This document shows, piece by piece, positions 9,835-18,671 of a stretch of DNA of 64,000 bases. The position numbers were made by a program, and so were the translations under genes. The notes beneath the pieces were generated by a model, which did not search any database, was not told where the DNA came from, and was given only the letters and a program-made list of their open reading frames with translations. How positions within the stretch are numbered: position 1 is the first letter of the stretch; the number at the start of each line of letters is the position of its first letter. This DNA is from an uncultured Prevotellaceae bacterium (GTDB lineage: Bacteria; Bacteroidota; Bacteroidia; Bacteroidales; Muribaculaceae), in assembly GCA_900317325.1 (NCBI GenBank), contig ONGE01000013.1, positions 28,136 through 92,135 on the forward strand, written 5' to 3'.

Positions 9835-9883
9835 TGCTCGCTTCGCTCGCAGATTAGAGTTTAGAGATTAGTGATTAGAGAGG

Positions 9884-9911
9884 CATCCGCATTCCAAAAG
9901 GAGTGCGGATG
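9884..9911 (+). terminator. 12-bp hairpin, possible terminator of the 5146 gene
   Basis: CATCCGCATTCC pairs with GGAGTGCGGATG around AAAA, with one T-G pair. The following bases are only moderately T-rich, so termination strength is uncertain. Confidence 0.45.
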
Positions 9912-9926
9912 TCTGTTGTCTCACGT

Positions 9927-9973
9927 CAAGGCGAGGCGCTACAAAAACCTTCGCGTCTTAGCGCCTTGGCTTG
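9927..9973. repeat. Imperfect 15-bp inverted repeat around a GCGTCTTAGCGCC core
   Basis: Arms 9927-9941 and 9959-9973 match at 13 of 15 positions as reverse complements, including an exact 8-base AGGCGCTA/TAGCGCCT core. This has the look of a dispersed intergenic palindrome; a genome search is needed to show copies. Confidence 0.5.
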
Positions 9974-10056
9974 GGGCAAGCAGCGCGGATGCAGTCAGAA
10001 TATTCAGATGAATCAGTTGTTTTCTTGACTGATTATAACATTTTTTTGTCGTTATG

Positions 10057-10087
10057 TTGCAAGATTGTGATAAAATCGTTATATTTG
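10057..10087 (+). promoter_or_regulatory. Bacteroidetes promoter of the 10137 gene
   Basis: TATATTTG at 10080-10087 fits TAnnTTTG. TTGC at 10057-10060 lies 19 bases upstream where a -33 element belongs. The box is 57 bases before the ATG. Confidence 0.65.
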
Positions 10088-10136
10088 CGGTGTTATAAAA
10101 AGAAATTGATGATTAACCTAATAAAACTGATTTGTT

Positions 10137-12833
10137 ATGAAAAAGACATTACTTCTCCTGATTGCGGTGATGATGGCATCGCTGGCAGCGCGCGCCGACT
10201 TGCTAATCAATGCCACCACCTTCCCTGACGTGAACTTCCGCTCCTACATGATGAGCGAGTATCCCAGCGGTGTCATCCCTTCGATAGATCTCATCATGCG
10301 CACCGAGCTGAACCTGAGTTACAAACAGATCTCGGATGCTACCGGTATCAAACACTTCCGCAATCTGACTCATCTTGATTTATACAGTAATAATCTGTCA
10401 TCGATTGATGTGAGCGAGAATACCAAGTTGACTTATCTCAACGTGGGTTACAACCATCTGACTACAATCGATGTGACCAACAACAAGGACTTGGAGGAGC
10501 TATATTGTCAGAGCAATCAGTTCACCACGCTCCAGATTACCGATATGCCCCGGCTCAGGACATTCTGGGTGTTCAAGAACCCTTCGTTGACGGGTCTTTA
10601 CTGTTGGCGTAACGTATTGACTAGTCTCGACGTGAGCGATTGCCCTGAGTTAATACAACTCAAGTGTTACAACAATGCCAATTTGAACAAGATCTATGGC
10701 CTGGCCGGTTGCACCAAACTGACGTGGCTGGACTGTGAGGATTGCTCATTCAGCACCTTGCCCGAACTCAGCAGCTTGACTAAACTGGAAACGCTCCTGG
10801 TGGGCAACAACTACTTCACCTCACTGGATGTGTCAGAGCATTATTATCTCAAGTCGCTCTATTCTGCTGGTAACAGCCGCTTGACCGAACTCTACTGCGG
10901 TCAGTGCCGGCTGTCCACTCTCAGAATCACGAACTGTACCGCATTGACCAAGCTGTATTGCTATGGGAATCACTACCTTGAGACGATCACCGGTTTAGCC
11001 ACTTGCACAGCGCTCGAGAATGTATCGTGTTACAGCTGTTCGCTGACCAGCCTTGATGAGCTGCAGAACATGGACAATCTGCAGACCCTCGTCTGCTCGG
11101 CCAACAAACTCGTCACACTCTCGCTCACCGAATTGCCTAACCTGTGTCAGCTCTGGGTTGACGATAATGCGTTGCTCACCAGTCTGGAGTGCAATCGCAA
11201 TGACTTGACCTCGCTCAACGTGACCAACTGTACCGCCTTGACTTCGCTGGATTGTATTTTGAACCACAACCTGCCCGAAATCATGGGTCTGGAAACTTGC
11301 AGCGCCATGACAATGTTGAATTGTATCGATTGTTCCTTGACCGACTTGAGCAGCGTGGCCAATATGCCCAACTTGCAATACCTCTACTGCACCGATAATC
11401 AATTGACCTCACTCGATGTCTCAAGCAACAATCAGCTGGTCTATCTGCATTGCTACAATAATGATTTGACCTCGCTCAACGTGACGGGATGCACAGCATT
11501 GACCAACCTGCAATGCTATGATAACGAAAACCTGCCCGAAATCACGGGTTTGGAAACTTGCACAGCGATGATCTTCCTGGACTGCGAGAATTGTGCGCTC
11601 ACCAGCCTGCCCTTGTCCGGCATGAACAATCTGGTACAGTTGCTTTGCCGTTTCAACCAGTTCGAAACTCTTCAGGTGATCAATAAACCCAATCTGACCG
11701 TTCTGCTGGTCTCGGACAACCCGTTGCTTGAGAATTTAGAATGTTATAGTTGTGCCTTGACCTTATTGGACTTGTCCGATTGCCCATCTCTCTATTATTT
11801 GGATTGTTCTGATAACCAGTTGAGTAGCTTGGATGTCGGCGACGGACCATCTCTCTCTTACCTTGATTGCTCTAATAACCAGCTGAGTAGCTTGGATATC
11901 AGCCAGTGCCCCGAGCTTTATTACCTCTTGTGCAACAGAAATCAGTTGAGTGAGATAGACCTCAGTGGCACTAAAGTGAGCCTGCTCTGGTGCAACAGCA
12001 ACCAATTGACAAGCTTGGACTTGAGCCCTTGTCCCGACAGCTTCTATTCCCTGGATTGCCGCCAGAACCAGATATCCGGAAGCCTGGACTTCGCCAACTT
12101 CCCGGATATGTATCAGCTCTATTGCAGTTATAATGAGATTACCGAGTTGAAAAATGTCGCCAACCATGCCAGCCTAATAGGTATTAATTGCCATGCCAAT
12201 GAATTGACCAGTCTGGACGCCAGCGGCTGCAGCAATCTTGAGGTCATCGCTTGTGCGGGTAACCACCTCAGCGAACTGCGTGCCGATAATTGCCCCTCGT
12301 TATGGTCGTTGCAGATCTATTACAACAAGATAAAAGCACCCGAAATGGGACAGTTGGTCGCTGATCTGCCCACCCGGTCAGCGGATAACATGGGCATCAT
12401 ATATGTACTCGGTAACTATGGCGCATCTTATGAAGAGGCTAACGTCATCACTGTTCCTCAGGTCAACGAGGCTACTGCCAAGTACTGGAATGTTGTGCAC
12501 TATGATAATCAATCAGGATGGCAGCCCTATGCCGGCATTGAATACTTGCCTGGTGACGTGAACAGTGATGGCAACGTGAACATCACCGACGTGACGATGT
12601 TGGTCAACATGTTGGCTACCGGCAATCCCTCGGCCAGTGTGTATCCTGCAGCCGACCTTGACGCTAACGGAGTCATCAACATCACCGATGTGACCATGCT
12701 CATTAATCAGGTGATGCTCAGCACCAAGAAGGTGGCTCATCAGTCACCTGAGAGCAAGGCCAGCCTTATCAAGGGTGGGCTGCTCATCGACGATGAACCT
12801 GTCATCCTGGAGATCAATCCCAACCTCAATTGA
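10137..12833 (+). CDS. Secreted leucine-rich-repeat protein with C-terminal dockerin-like repeats
   Basis: 898 residues. A signal peptide (about 1-20, ending LAARA) is followed by about 700 residues of LRRs of the internalin-like type, with units such as LTSLDVSNCTALTSLDC and CSDNQLSSLDV about 21-23 residues long. The C-terminal part (about 800-865) holds two calcium-loop repeats, GDVNSDGNVNITDVTMLVN and DLDANGVINITDVTMLIN, the same dockerin-like unit as in the neighbouring 5146 protein and the 60154 amylase. A short tail follows. Probably an exported binding or adhesion protein; the ligand cannot be predicted. Within the LRRs, stretches near 11201-11360 and 11462-11621 are near-copies at DNA level, 261 bases (87 codons) apart. 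It has its own promoter and terminator. Confidence 0.85.
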   Translation: MKKTLLLLIAVMMASLAARADLLINATTFPDVNFRSYMMSEYPSGVIPSIDLIMRTELNLSYKQISDATGIKHFRNLTHLDLYSNNLSSIDVSENTKLTYLNVGYNHLTTIDVTNNKDLEELYCQSNQFTTLQITDMPRLRTFWVFKNPSLTGLYCWRNVLTSLDVSDCPELIQLKCYNNANLNKIYGLAGCTKLTWLDCEDCSFSTLPELSSLTKLETLLVGNNYFTSLDVSEHYYLKSLYSAGNSRLTELYCGQCRLSTLRITNCTALTKLYCYGNHYLETITGLATCTALENVSCYSCSLTSLDELQNMDNLQTLVCSANKLVTLSLTELPNLCQLWVDDNALLTSLECNRNDLTSLNVTNCTALTSLDCILNHNLPEIMGLETCSAMTMLNCIDCSLTDLSSVANMPNLQYLYCTDNQLTSLDVSSNNQLVYLHCYNNDLTSLNVTGCTALTNLQCYDNENLPEITGLETCTAMIFLDCENCALTSLPLSGMNNLVQLLCRFNQFETLQVINKPNLTVLLVSDNPLLENLECYSCALTLLDLSDCPSLYYLDCSDNQLSSLDVGDGPSLSYLDCSNNQLSSLDISQCPELYYLLCNRNQLSEIDLSGTKVSLLWCNSNQLTSLDLSPCPDSFYSLDCRQNQISGSLDFANFPDMYQLYCSYNEITELKNVANHASLIGINCHANELTSLDASGCSNLEVIACAGNHLSELRADNCPSLWSLQIYYNKIKAPEMGQLVADLPTRSADNMGIIYVLGNYGASYEEANVITVPQVNEATAKYWNVVHYDNQSGWQPYAGIEYLPGDVNSDGNVNITDVTMLVNMLATGNPSASVYPAADLDANGVINITDVTMLINQVMLSTKKVAHQSPESKASLIKGGLLIDDEPVILEINPNLN
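11201..11621 (+). repeat. Internal DNA-level duplication in the LRR gene
   Basis: Blocks starting at about 11201 and 11462 share long runs such as TTGACCTCGCTCAACGTGAC and AACCTGCCCGAAATCA in the same order, offset by exactly 87 codons. This points to recent in-frame duplication of about four repeats. Confidence 0.6.
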
Positions 12834-12922
12834 CATGGATCGCTCCCGGATCATCGGTTCCGGAATGCCGGTCTTTGTCAGGTTTGCGGCATGTTGATCT
12901 GAATCATTGACACCGGCCGAAT

Positions 12923-12968
12923 AATCAATGCGCCAGAGATGTACTTCTACTGGTGCATTGATTTTTTT
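12923..12968 (+). terminator. Intrinsic terminator after the 10137 gene
   Basis: A 14-bp stem (12923-12936 with 12950-12963, one G-T pair) is followed by a run of T residues to 12968. Confidence 0.8.
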
Positions 12969-13021
12969 AGTGTAAAGCAATAAAAAACGTGACGAAAAGC
13001 TGATGATTATTAAGTTTTTCA

Positions 13022-13029
13022 TATCTTTG
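13022..13029 (+). promoter_or_regulatory. -7 promoter box before the amidase genes
   Basis: TATCTTTG fits TAnnTTTG, 41 bases before the ATG at 13063. No clear -33 element was seen. Confidence 0.6.
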
Positions 13030-13062
13030 CTTGTTAAAACGTAATTTCAACGGCAAAGTGAT

Positions 13063-15003
13063 ATGAAAAGAATCTGTTTGGCAATGACGATGCTGTGTCT
13101 GTGGGCCTTGTGCAGCACGGCCGCCGGTGTGATTCCCGGCAGCGTGAAGACGCTGGTGGACAGTTGCGGCTTTTTCCCTCAACTCAGCCCCGACGGGCAA
13201 TATGTGCTTTATTCGCCCACCGAGGGCACCAGCCTGATGCTCAAGGACCTCTCGACGGGCACGGTGAAAACTGTGGCCAGCGAGGGCTACCCGGGCTTTG
13301 ACGCCATCTGGGGCGGCGACGGTAAGGTGTATTACGTCACCCAGAAGTGCAAGAAAAACTGTCTGGTCTATCGCACGGGCCACTGCTATGACCCTGCTAC
13401 GGGCAAGAGCAGCGTCGTGCTCAAGGCGCAGCACGGCCGCGTGCAACCGCTGCGTGCAGCCCATGGCGTCGTCATCAACGGCGAGCGTCAAGTCTATCGC
13501 AGCGCCAAGCAGGTGGGGGCCTATTGCTACACGCGTGGCGACATGCTCTATCTGGTGGACGAGGGCGGCACGACCCGCTCGTTGCAGCCTGTCAAGAACA
13601 GCAACGGCTACCTGTGGGCTTCGTACTCGCCCGATGGCACCAAGGTCATGTTTGAGGCGGCCTCGCATGGTGTGGTGGTGTGTGACCTCAACGGCAGCAT
13701 CCTTGCCGAGTTGGGCGAGTTCCTGATGCCCTGCTGGTACAACGACGACTATATCGTGGCCATGAGTAATGCCGGCAATGTGCGCACCAACGGGTCGCGC
13801 ATCTGGCTGGTGTCGCTCAACGGCGATGTTTTCAAGCCCTTGACACCTCAAGACGAGCGTGCCGTTCAGCCCATGGTGGCTGGCGATAAGGTCGTGTACA
13901 GTGTCATCTATGACGGCACGGTGAAGCAGTTGGGACTCGATGTGCCTGCCGCCCCCGCGCGTATCGAAGGCACTGGAAAAGGCAAGGCCGTCAAGGTCAA
14001 GAATCCCGTGAGCAAGAAAGATGTGCCGCGTGTGTTCATCAATCCCGGCCACGGCGGCCACGACAGTGACGACCGCCACATTCCCACTTGGGTGGTGGGA
14101 GCACGCGACACGCTGCACTACTACGAGTCCAACTCTAACTTGACCAAGGCTCTTGCGCTGGAGGAGATTCTCACCAACAAGGGCTACGAGACCGCATTGT
14201 CGCGCCGCACCAACAACACCGAGGACGACCTCGATTTGTTCGAGATCGTTTCGCTGGCCGCCAACAGCGGGGCCGACATCTTCTTCTCGATCCACAGCAA
14301 TGCCACGGGCATCGAGAAGCGCATCAACTTCCCCCTGGGGCTCTATCGCGGCTGGGACGGCAAACCCGCTGTAGAGGGCAGCCTCAAGCTCAGTGAGGCA
14401 GTGATGCGTCATGCCGCCAGCAACCAGCTTGCCGTGTGGACCCATGACCAGCGCAGCCGCGGTGACTGGTCATTCTATACCAACTGGGGGTACAAGGTGG
14501 GCCTGGGCGTGCTGCGTTTCAACAAGTTGCCCGGCATGTTGAGCGAGGGTTCGTTCCACGACTACCTGCCCGAGCGCGAGCGCCTGTTCAGCGACAGCTA
14601 CTGCTGGCTGGAGGCTTGGAACCAGTCGCTGGGCATGGACGACTACTTTGGCCGTGAGACCAAGTTCAAGAATGGCGTCATCGCCGGCACGATACGTTGG
14701 AGCGACCGTCAGCGCAACGACGATGACCAGCGCCTCTTCGGTGAGGACCAGCTCAAACCCGTGAACGGAGCCTTGCTGCGCCTGTACACCGGCCGTGGCG
14801 TGATGTCACGCATCTACACGCTCGACATCATGGACAACGGCGTGTTTGTGTTCACCAACCTGCCCAAGGACAAGTACAAGCTGGAACTGTACTACGGCAA
14901 CGAGGACCTGTACGAGACCGTCAAGGTCAAGGTGCGCCCCAACGAGACGTCGTACAAGAACCTGAAACTCAAAACCGACCAGAAGCCGAAGAAAAAGAAG
15001 TGA
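13063..15003 (+). CDS. Beta-propeller / N-acetylmuramoyl-L-alanine amidase fusion
   Basis: Exported zinc amidase that would cut the lactyl-peptide bond of peptidoglycan. 646 residues: signal peptide (about 1-21), a TolB/WD40-like beta-propeller (about 25-305, with LSPDGQYVLY, WGGDGKVYYVTQ and YLWASYSPDGTKV), a basic linker, then an Amidase_3 domain (about 322-530). The zinc and catalytic residues can be assigned as H330 (NPGHGG), E355 (YYESNSN), H411 (SIHSNA) and E495 (LSEGSFHDY). A beta-sandwich tail ends in a lysine-rich stretch. The next two genes encode the same two halves as separate proteins, a propeller (15074) and an amidase (15991). The family is known for cell separation and wall turnover; here the context suggests peptidoglycan salvage. 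Confidence 0.88.
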   Translation: MKRICLAMTMLCLWALCSTAAGVIPGSVKTLVDSCGFFPQLSPDGQYVLYSPTEGTSLMLKDLSTGTVKTVASEGYPGFDAIWGGDGKVYYVTQKCKKNCLVYRTGHCYDPATGKSSVVLKAQHGRVQPLRAAHGVVINGERQVYRSAKQVGAYCYTRGDMLYLVDEGGTTRSLQPVKNSNGYLWASYSPDGTKVMFEAASHGVVVCDLNGSILAELGEFLMPCWYNDDYIVAMSNAGNVRTNGSRIWLVSLNGDVFKPLTPQDERAVQPMVAGDKVVYSVIYDGTVKQLGLDVPAAPARIEGTGKGKAVKVKNPVSKKDVPRVFINPGHGGHDSDDRHIPTWVVGARDTLHYYESNSNLTKALALEEILTNKGYETALSRRTNNTEDDLDLFEIVSLAANSGADIFFSIHSNATGIEKRINFPLGLYRGWDGKPAVEGSLKLSEAVMRHAASNQLAVWTHDQRSRGDWSFYTNWGYKVGLGVLRFNKLPGMLSEGSFHDYLPERERLFSDSYCWLEAWNQSLGMDDYFGRETKFKNGVIAGTIRWSDRQRNDDDQRLFGEDQLKPVNGALLRLYTGRGVMSRIYTLDIMDNGVFVFTNLPKDKYKLELYYGNEDLYETVKVKVRPNETSYKNLKLKTDQKPKKKK

Positions 15004-15073
15004 TTTTTTAGCTTTTAATCTTCATGGTCCTTAATCAAGAAAGAATACTCTTAACTGATAATCTATTATAGTA

Positions 15074-15976
15074 ATGAACAAGAAATCAACTATTGTAACG
15101 GTTCTGCTGGCGGTGGTGATGCTGCTGCCGGCGATGGCTCAGGAGGTGGAGGTGACCTCGCGCCAGCGGCTGCTCGAGGGCGTTGAGGGACCGGCCTTCT
15201 ATCCTGTGCTCAACACCACTGGCGATCGCCTGTTGTTCTCGACCCAGGACGGAGCCTTGAAGTGTTATGATTTTGCCGATGACGTGACCACTGTCGTGAC
15301 CCGCGACTATGTGGCCGGTAACGATGCGTGCTGGGGGGGCGACGGCAAGGTGTATTTCGTTACCCAAGAGACGGGCGACAACCGCCTGATTTACCGCACG
15401 GGCCGTTGCTATGACGTGAGGACTCGTGAGACCGCAACCGTCACCCAGGCGCAGCATGGCGCAGTGCGTGCCGTGCCTGCTACCCGTGGTGGCGCATTGA
15501 GGGCTCCCGGAGGCCAGAATTATGCCTCATCGACCGACATCGGTAGTGCCGCCTGGACCGAGGGCAACCGCGTCCACGTCACCGTGAACGGCGAGGAGCG
15601 CGTCTTCAGCCCTGTGGACTCATGGGCCGGCTACCTGTGGGCCTCGCTCTCGCCCGACGGCAAGCGAGTGGCCTTCTTTGCTGCCGGCAAGGGCATCGTG
15701 GTGATTGACTTGCGCGGCCAGATGCTGGCCATGCTGGGCAACTACGAGATGCCGTGCTGGTACAATAACGACTACCTGGTGGCACAGAACGCCAAGGACG
15801 ACGGCCACCAGTTCACCTCGTCGCAGCTGATGCTGCTCAAGGCCGACGGCACGTGGCAGGCCGAGCTCACCAAGCCCGCCTCGATGTCGATGCAACCCAC
15901 CTGCGGTGGCGGACGCATCGTCTATACCACCATCGACGGCCTGTTGTATGAAATGAGAATCAACATTCACGAATAA
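15074..15976 (+). CDS. Exported TolB-like beta-propeller protein
   Basis: 300 residues with a signal peptide (about 1-22, ending PAMAQ) and a propeller homologous to the N-terminal half of the 13063 protein: NDACWGGDGKVYFVTQE, LIYRTGRCYD, GYLWASLSPDGKRVAFFAAGKGIVV and EMPCWYNNDYLVA match position by position. No amidase domain. The stop is 14 bases before the next ATG, so it is almost certainly co-transcribed with the 15991 amidase and may act with it as a split version of the fused protein. Its ligand is unknown. Confidence 0.8.
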   Translation: MNKKSTIVTVLLAVVMLLPAMAQEVEVTSRQRLLEGVEGPAFYPVLNTTGDRLLFSTQDGALKCYDFADDVTTVVTRDYVAGNDACWGGDGKVYFVTQETGDNRLIYRTGRCYDVRTRETATVTQAQHGAVRAVPATRGGALRAPGGQNYASSTDIGSAAWTEGNRVHVTVNGEERVFSPVDSWAGYLWASLSPDGKRVAFFAAGKGIVVIDLRGQMLAMLGNYEMPCWYNNDYLVAQNAKDDGHQFTSSQLMLLKADGTWQAELTKPASMSMQPTCGGGRIVYTTIDGLLYEMRINIHE

Positions 15977-15990
15977 ACCGTTACAGCGTC

Positions 15991-18396
15991 ATGAAAAAGA
16001 ATATCTTCAAATCGATGATGGCGGCGTTGCTGGCGGTAATGGCCGTGAATGTCGCCACAGCCCAGCAGCCTCATGTGTACATCAATCCGGGTCACGGTGG
16101 CTATGACAGCGATGACCGCAACATGGTCATCTATCCCTTCCACCAGGGCGACAGCGCCGGATCGTGGGAGTCGAAATCCAACCTGCGCAAGGGCTTGGCC
16201 CTGCAGGAAATCCTGCAAAGGAAAGGTTACCAGACCAGCATCTCACGTGTGACCAACACCACGGCCGACGACCTGGCCCTCTCGACCATCGTCGCCCTGT
16301 GTAACCAGAGCGGTGCCGACGTGTTCTATTCCATCCACAGCAACGCCACGGGCTCCAGTGCGGTGAACAACTTCCCGATGGTGTTCTATCGCGGCTACAC
16401 GGGCAGTCCCCAAGTGGCCAACGCCGATGTGCTGGCTGCCGACCTGGAACCCTACCTGTATGCCAGCCAGACCACGGTGTGGACCCATAACTACCAGATC
16501 TGGGGCGACTGGTCGTTCCGTCCCGAATGGGGCACCCAGGGCTACGGCGTGCTTCGCGGCAACCGTGCGGTGGCCAACCTGAGCGAAGGCTCTTTCCACG
16601 ACTACATCCCCGAGGCTTACCGTCTGCTGGGACTCCAGTACTGCTGGATGGAGGGTTGGAATATCTCGCTGGGTGCCGACAAGTACTTTGACCGCTTGGG
16701 CAACTTCAGCCAGGGTGTGATATCGGGCAACGTGCGCGATGACCGCATTAAGCGCCTGCAGGAGAATCCTCAGCCGTTCATCGTCTATGGCGACGACAAC
16801 CTGATGCCCATCCATGGCGCCACCGTGCGTCTGCTGGACGATAATGGTACCGAGGTGCAGCGCACCATGACCGACACGCTGAGGAACGGCATCTACACCT
16901 TCAAGTATGTCAATCCCGGCACCTACACCGTCGAGGTGACCGAGCCGAGCCACTTCACCCAGACCGCTACAGTGACTGTCAACGCCAATGCCTCGACCTA
17001 TCAGAACTTCTACTTGAAGCGCGTGCGCGACACCCCGCCCGTGGTGGTGGACTACAGCCCCGTGTGGCACGAGGACGACCCTGCCGTGAAGTGCAGCACG
17101 CCCATCGTCCTGTCGTTCAACTGGGACATGGACAGCGTGACCACGTGCAGCGCTTTCACGCTCGACCCGCCCGTCGAGGGTAACTTCAAGTGGGAGGATT
17201 CCTACTACCGTCTGGTGTTCACGCCCAAGGATGCCTTTGACGTGAACACGCTCTACACCCTCACGCTCAAGAAGAGCGCCGAGCATGGTGGCGGCACGGC
17301 AATGGACGAGGACTTCACGATGCAGTTCTACACCCAGCCGCGCAACCACTTGAGTGAACTGGCCGTCTTCCCCTACGAGGGCGCTCCCGTCCACTTCAAG
17401 ACGCCCACCGTGGAATTGCGTGTGGACTCGCTGCTCGACACCTATAACCTGTTCCAGAAACTGCGCGTGCTCGACAGCGAGGGCAACGAGTTGGCCTGGA
17501 ACAAACGCAGCATCAAGTACAACAAGAATGGTGATGACTACGGCTTTGTGCGCATCCCCTTGACGCGTGACATCGAGGCCGGCAAGGATTACCACTTCAT
17601 CCTTGACGTGGACATCGCCGACACGGCCGGCATCCACCTGCCTGCCGCGCGCCACATCGTCTTCAAGGGCGTTGACGCCGGTGCCGACAAGCCCGGCATG
17701 GAGGTCGTCGAGGAATTTGAAAATGCTGCTGACTTCTACGCAGGCACAAAGAGCACTGTGTCCGCATCTAACGAGAGGCTATTTGGAAGCAAGTCATTGC
17801 AGGTGGATTATCAATTAGAGTATAGTTGGGAAGGGTATGAGACAAAGATTCAGCCTGCGGGTTCACCTCCTGCAATAGATGTGCCGTATGCTCCAGGAGA
17901 CACCCTTGGTGTCCATGTGTGGGGCGATATGAGTTACAACGATTTGTATGCTGTGATTAGGCTTGAGAACACGGGCGGCGAGCAGTGGTACAAATTGGGC
18001 ACGATTGATTTCCATGGATGGCGCTATCTGAGTGTTCCGTTGAACACGTTGCCTGATGATGAAAGTGTCTTTAGGTTCGACCGCTTTATGGTTATGGAAG
18101 GTGATAAGTCGTTCAGCATGAAAGGCACGATACGCTTTGACAACTTGTTGAGGGCTGAGTGCAGCGGCATCGACGAGGCGTCTATCGCTGGCCTGAAAGT
18201 GAAATGCGAGGGCGACTACATTGTCGCCAGTGCCGACACTTGGATCCAGGGCATGGAACTGCTCGACATCCAGGGCCGCAGCATCAAGGCCACGGGCGGT
18301 AACTGCCTGAACGTTGCCGATGTAGCCACGGGCGTCTATCTCGTCCGTGTCCACATCAACGGTCGCACCGCCACTAGTAAGGTTGTGGTTAAATAA
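15991..18396 (+). CDS. Multidomain N-acetylmuramoyl-L-alanine amidase with T9SS-like tail
   Basis: 801 residues. Signal peptide (about 1-25), Amidase_3 domain (about 28-215) with H35 (NPGHGG), E60 (WESKSN), H116 (SIHSNA) and E199 (LSEGSFHDY). Then a carboxypeptidase-regulatory-like beta-sandwich (about 245-345), an SbsA-type Ig-like domain (about 350-455), further beta regions, a carbohydrate-binding-like domain (about 575-725), and a C-terminal sorting-type domain (LLDIQGRSIKATGG ... VYLVRVHINGRTATSKVVVK). The tail suggests type IX secretion. Bases of about 17716-18160 use AT-rich codons quite unlike the rest of the gene, suggesting that this domain was exchanged by recombination. Confidence 0.87.
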   Translation: MKKNIFKSMMAALLAVMAVNVATAQQPHVYINPGHGGYDSDDRNMVIYPFHQGDSAGSWESKSNLRKGLALQEILQRKGYQTSISRVTNTTADDLALSTIVALCNQSGADVFYSIHSNATGSSAVNNFPMVFYRGYTGSPQVANADVLAADLEPYLYASQTTVWTHNYQIWGDWSFRPEWGTQGYGVLRGNRAVANLSEGSFHDYIPEAYRLLGLQYCWMEGWNISLGADKYFDRLGNFSQGVISGNVRDDRIKRLQENPQPFIVYGDDNLMPIHGATVRLLDDNGTEVQRTMTDTLRNGIYTFKYVNPGTYTVEVTEPSHFTQTATVTVNANASTYQNFYLKRVRDTPPVVVDYSPVWHEDDPAVKCSTPIVLSFNWDMDSVTTCSAFTLDPPVEGNFKWEDSYYRLVFTPKDAFDVNTLYTLTLKKSAEHGGGTAMDEDFTMQFYTQPRNHLSELAVFPYEGAPVHFKTPTVELRVDSLLDTYNLFQKLRVLDSEGNELAWNKRSIKYNKNGDDYGFVRIPLTRDIEAGKDYHFILDVDIADTAGIHLPAARHIVFKGVDAGADKPGMEVVEEFENAADFYAGTKSTVSASNERLFGSKSLQVDYQLEYSWEGYETKIQPAGSPPAIDVPYAPGDTLGVHVWGDMSYNDLYAVIRLENTGGEQWYKLGTIDFHGWRYLSVPLNTLPDDESVFRFDRFMVMEGDKSFSMKGTIRFDNLLRAECSGIDEASIAGLKVKCEGDYIVASADTWIQGMELLDIQGRSIKATGGNCLNVADVATGVYLVRVHINGRTATSKVVVK

Positions 18397-18430
18397 CTTG
18401 TTATCAATGCGATAGCGCTTTTTTACAGTA

Positions 18431-18454
18431 CCTATAGCATCTATAGTGACTATA
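18431..18454. repeat. Dispersed CTATAG-type intergenic repeat, copy 1
   Basis: 24-base sequence that matches 34666-34689 at 22 positions. Both copies lie just after a stop codon. It contains CCTATAG and ATCTATAGTG. Confidence 0.6.
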
Positions 18455-18457
18455 GTG

Positions 18458-18504
18458 AATTAAACAAGAAACTGACATTTTGTCAGTTTCTTGTTTAATT
18501 TTTG
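18458..18504 (+). terminator. Intrinsic terminator after the 15991 amidase
   Basis: Perfect 20-bp stem (18458-18477 with 18481-18500), 3-base loop, followed by T residues. The reverse strand also has a T-run, so it could work both ways. Confidence 0.88.
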
Positions 18505-18657
18505 TGAAAAAACTGACACGGTGGCTGAGGTTTTTAACGGTGGTTAAACATTGGGCCTTTGGCACCGGTTTTGCTGAATAGGAAAGTGCTAGCGGGTCGC
18601 AAGCCCCGCGAGTGATAACAAGAATAATTAAAGACTCATAAAACATAAATAAAAATT

Positions 18658-18664
18658 AGGAGGT
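18658..18664 (+). promoter_or_regulatory. Canonical Shine-Dalgarno before hsp20
   Basis: AGGAGGT ends 7 bases before the ATG at 18672. Hardly any other gene in the window has a recognisable Shine-Dalgarno, so this start is unusual for the genome and suggests strong, stress-linked translation. Confidence 0.75.
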
Positions 18665-18671
18665 AAAAACT

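Larger units (their letters stand above)
9835..10136. other. Gene-free stretch with two hairpins and a promoter
   Basis: Holds a TTTAGAG-type tract (about 9851-9880), a 12-bp hairpin (9884-9911), a longer imperfect inverted repeat (9927-9973) and the promoter of the next gene. A reading frame across 9971-10228 overlaps the real gene in another frame and has no family features. Confidence 0.6.

Noticed and set aside
9971-10228. 85-codon frame before the second LRR gene
   Set aside because: It crosses the promoter box and overlaps the real gene in another frame.
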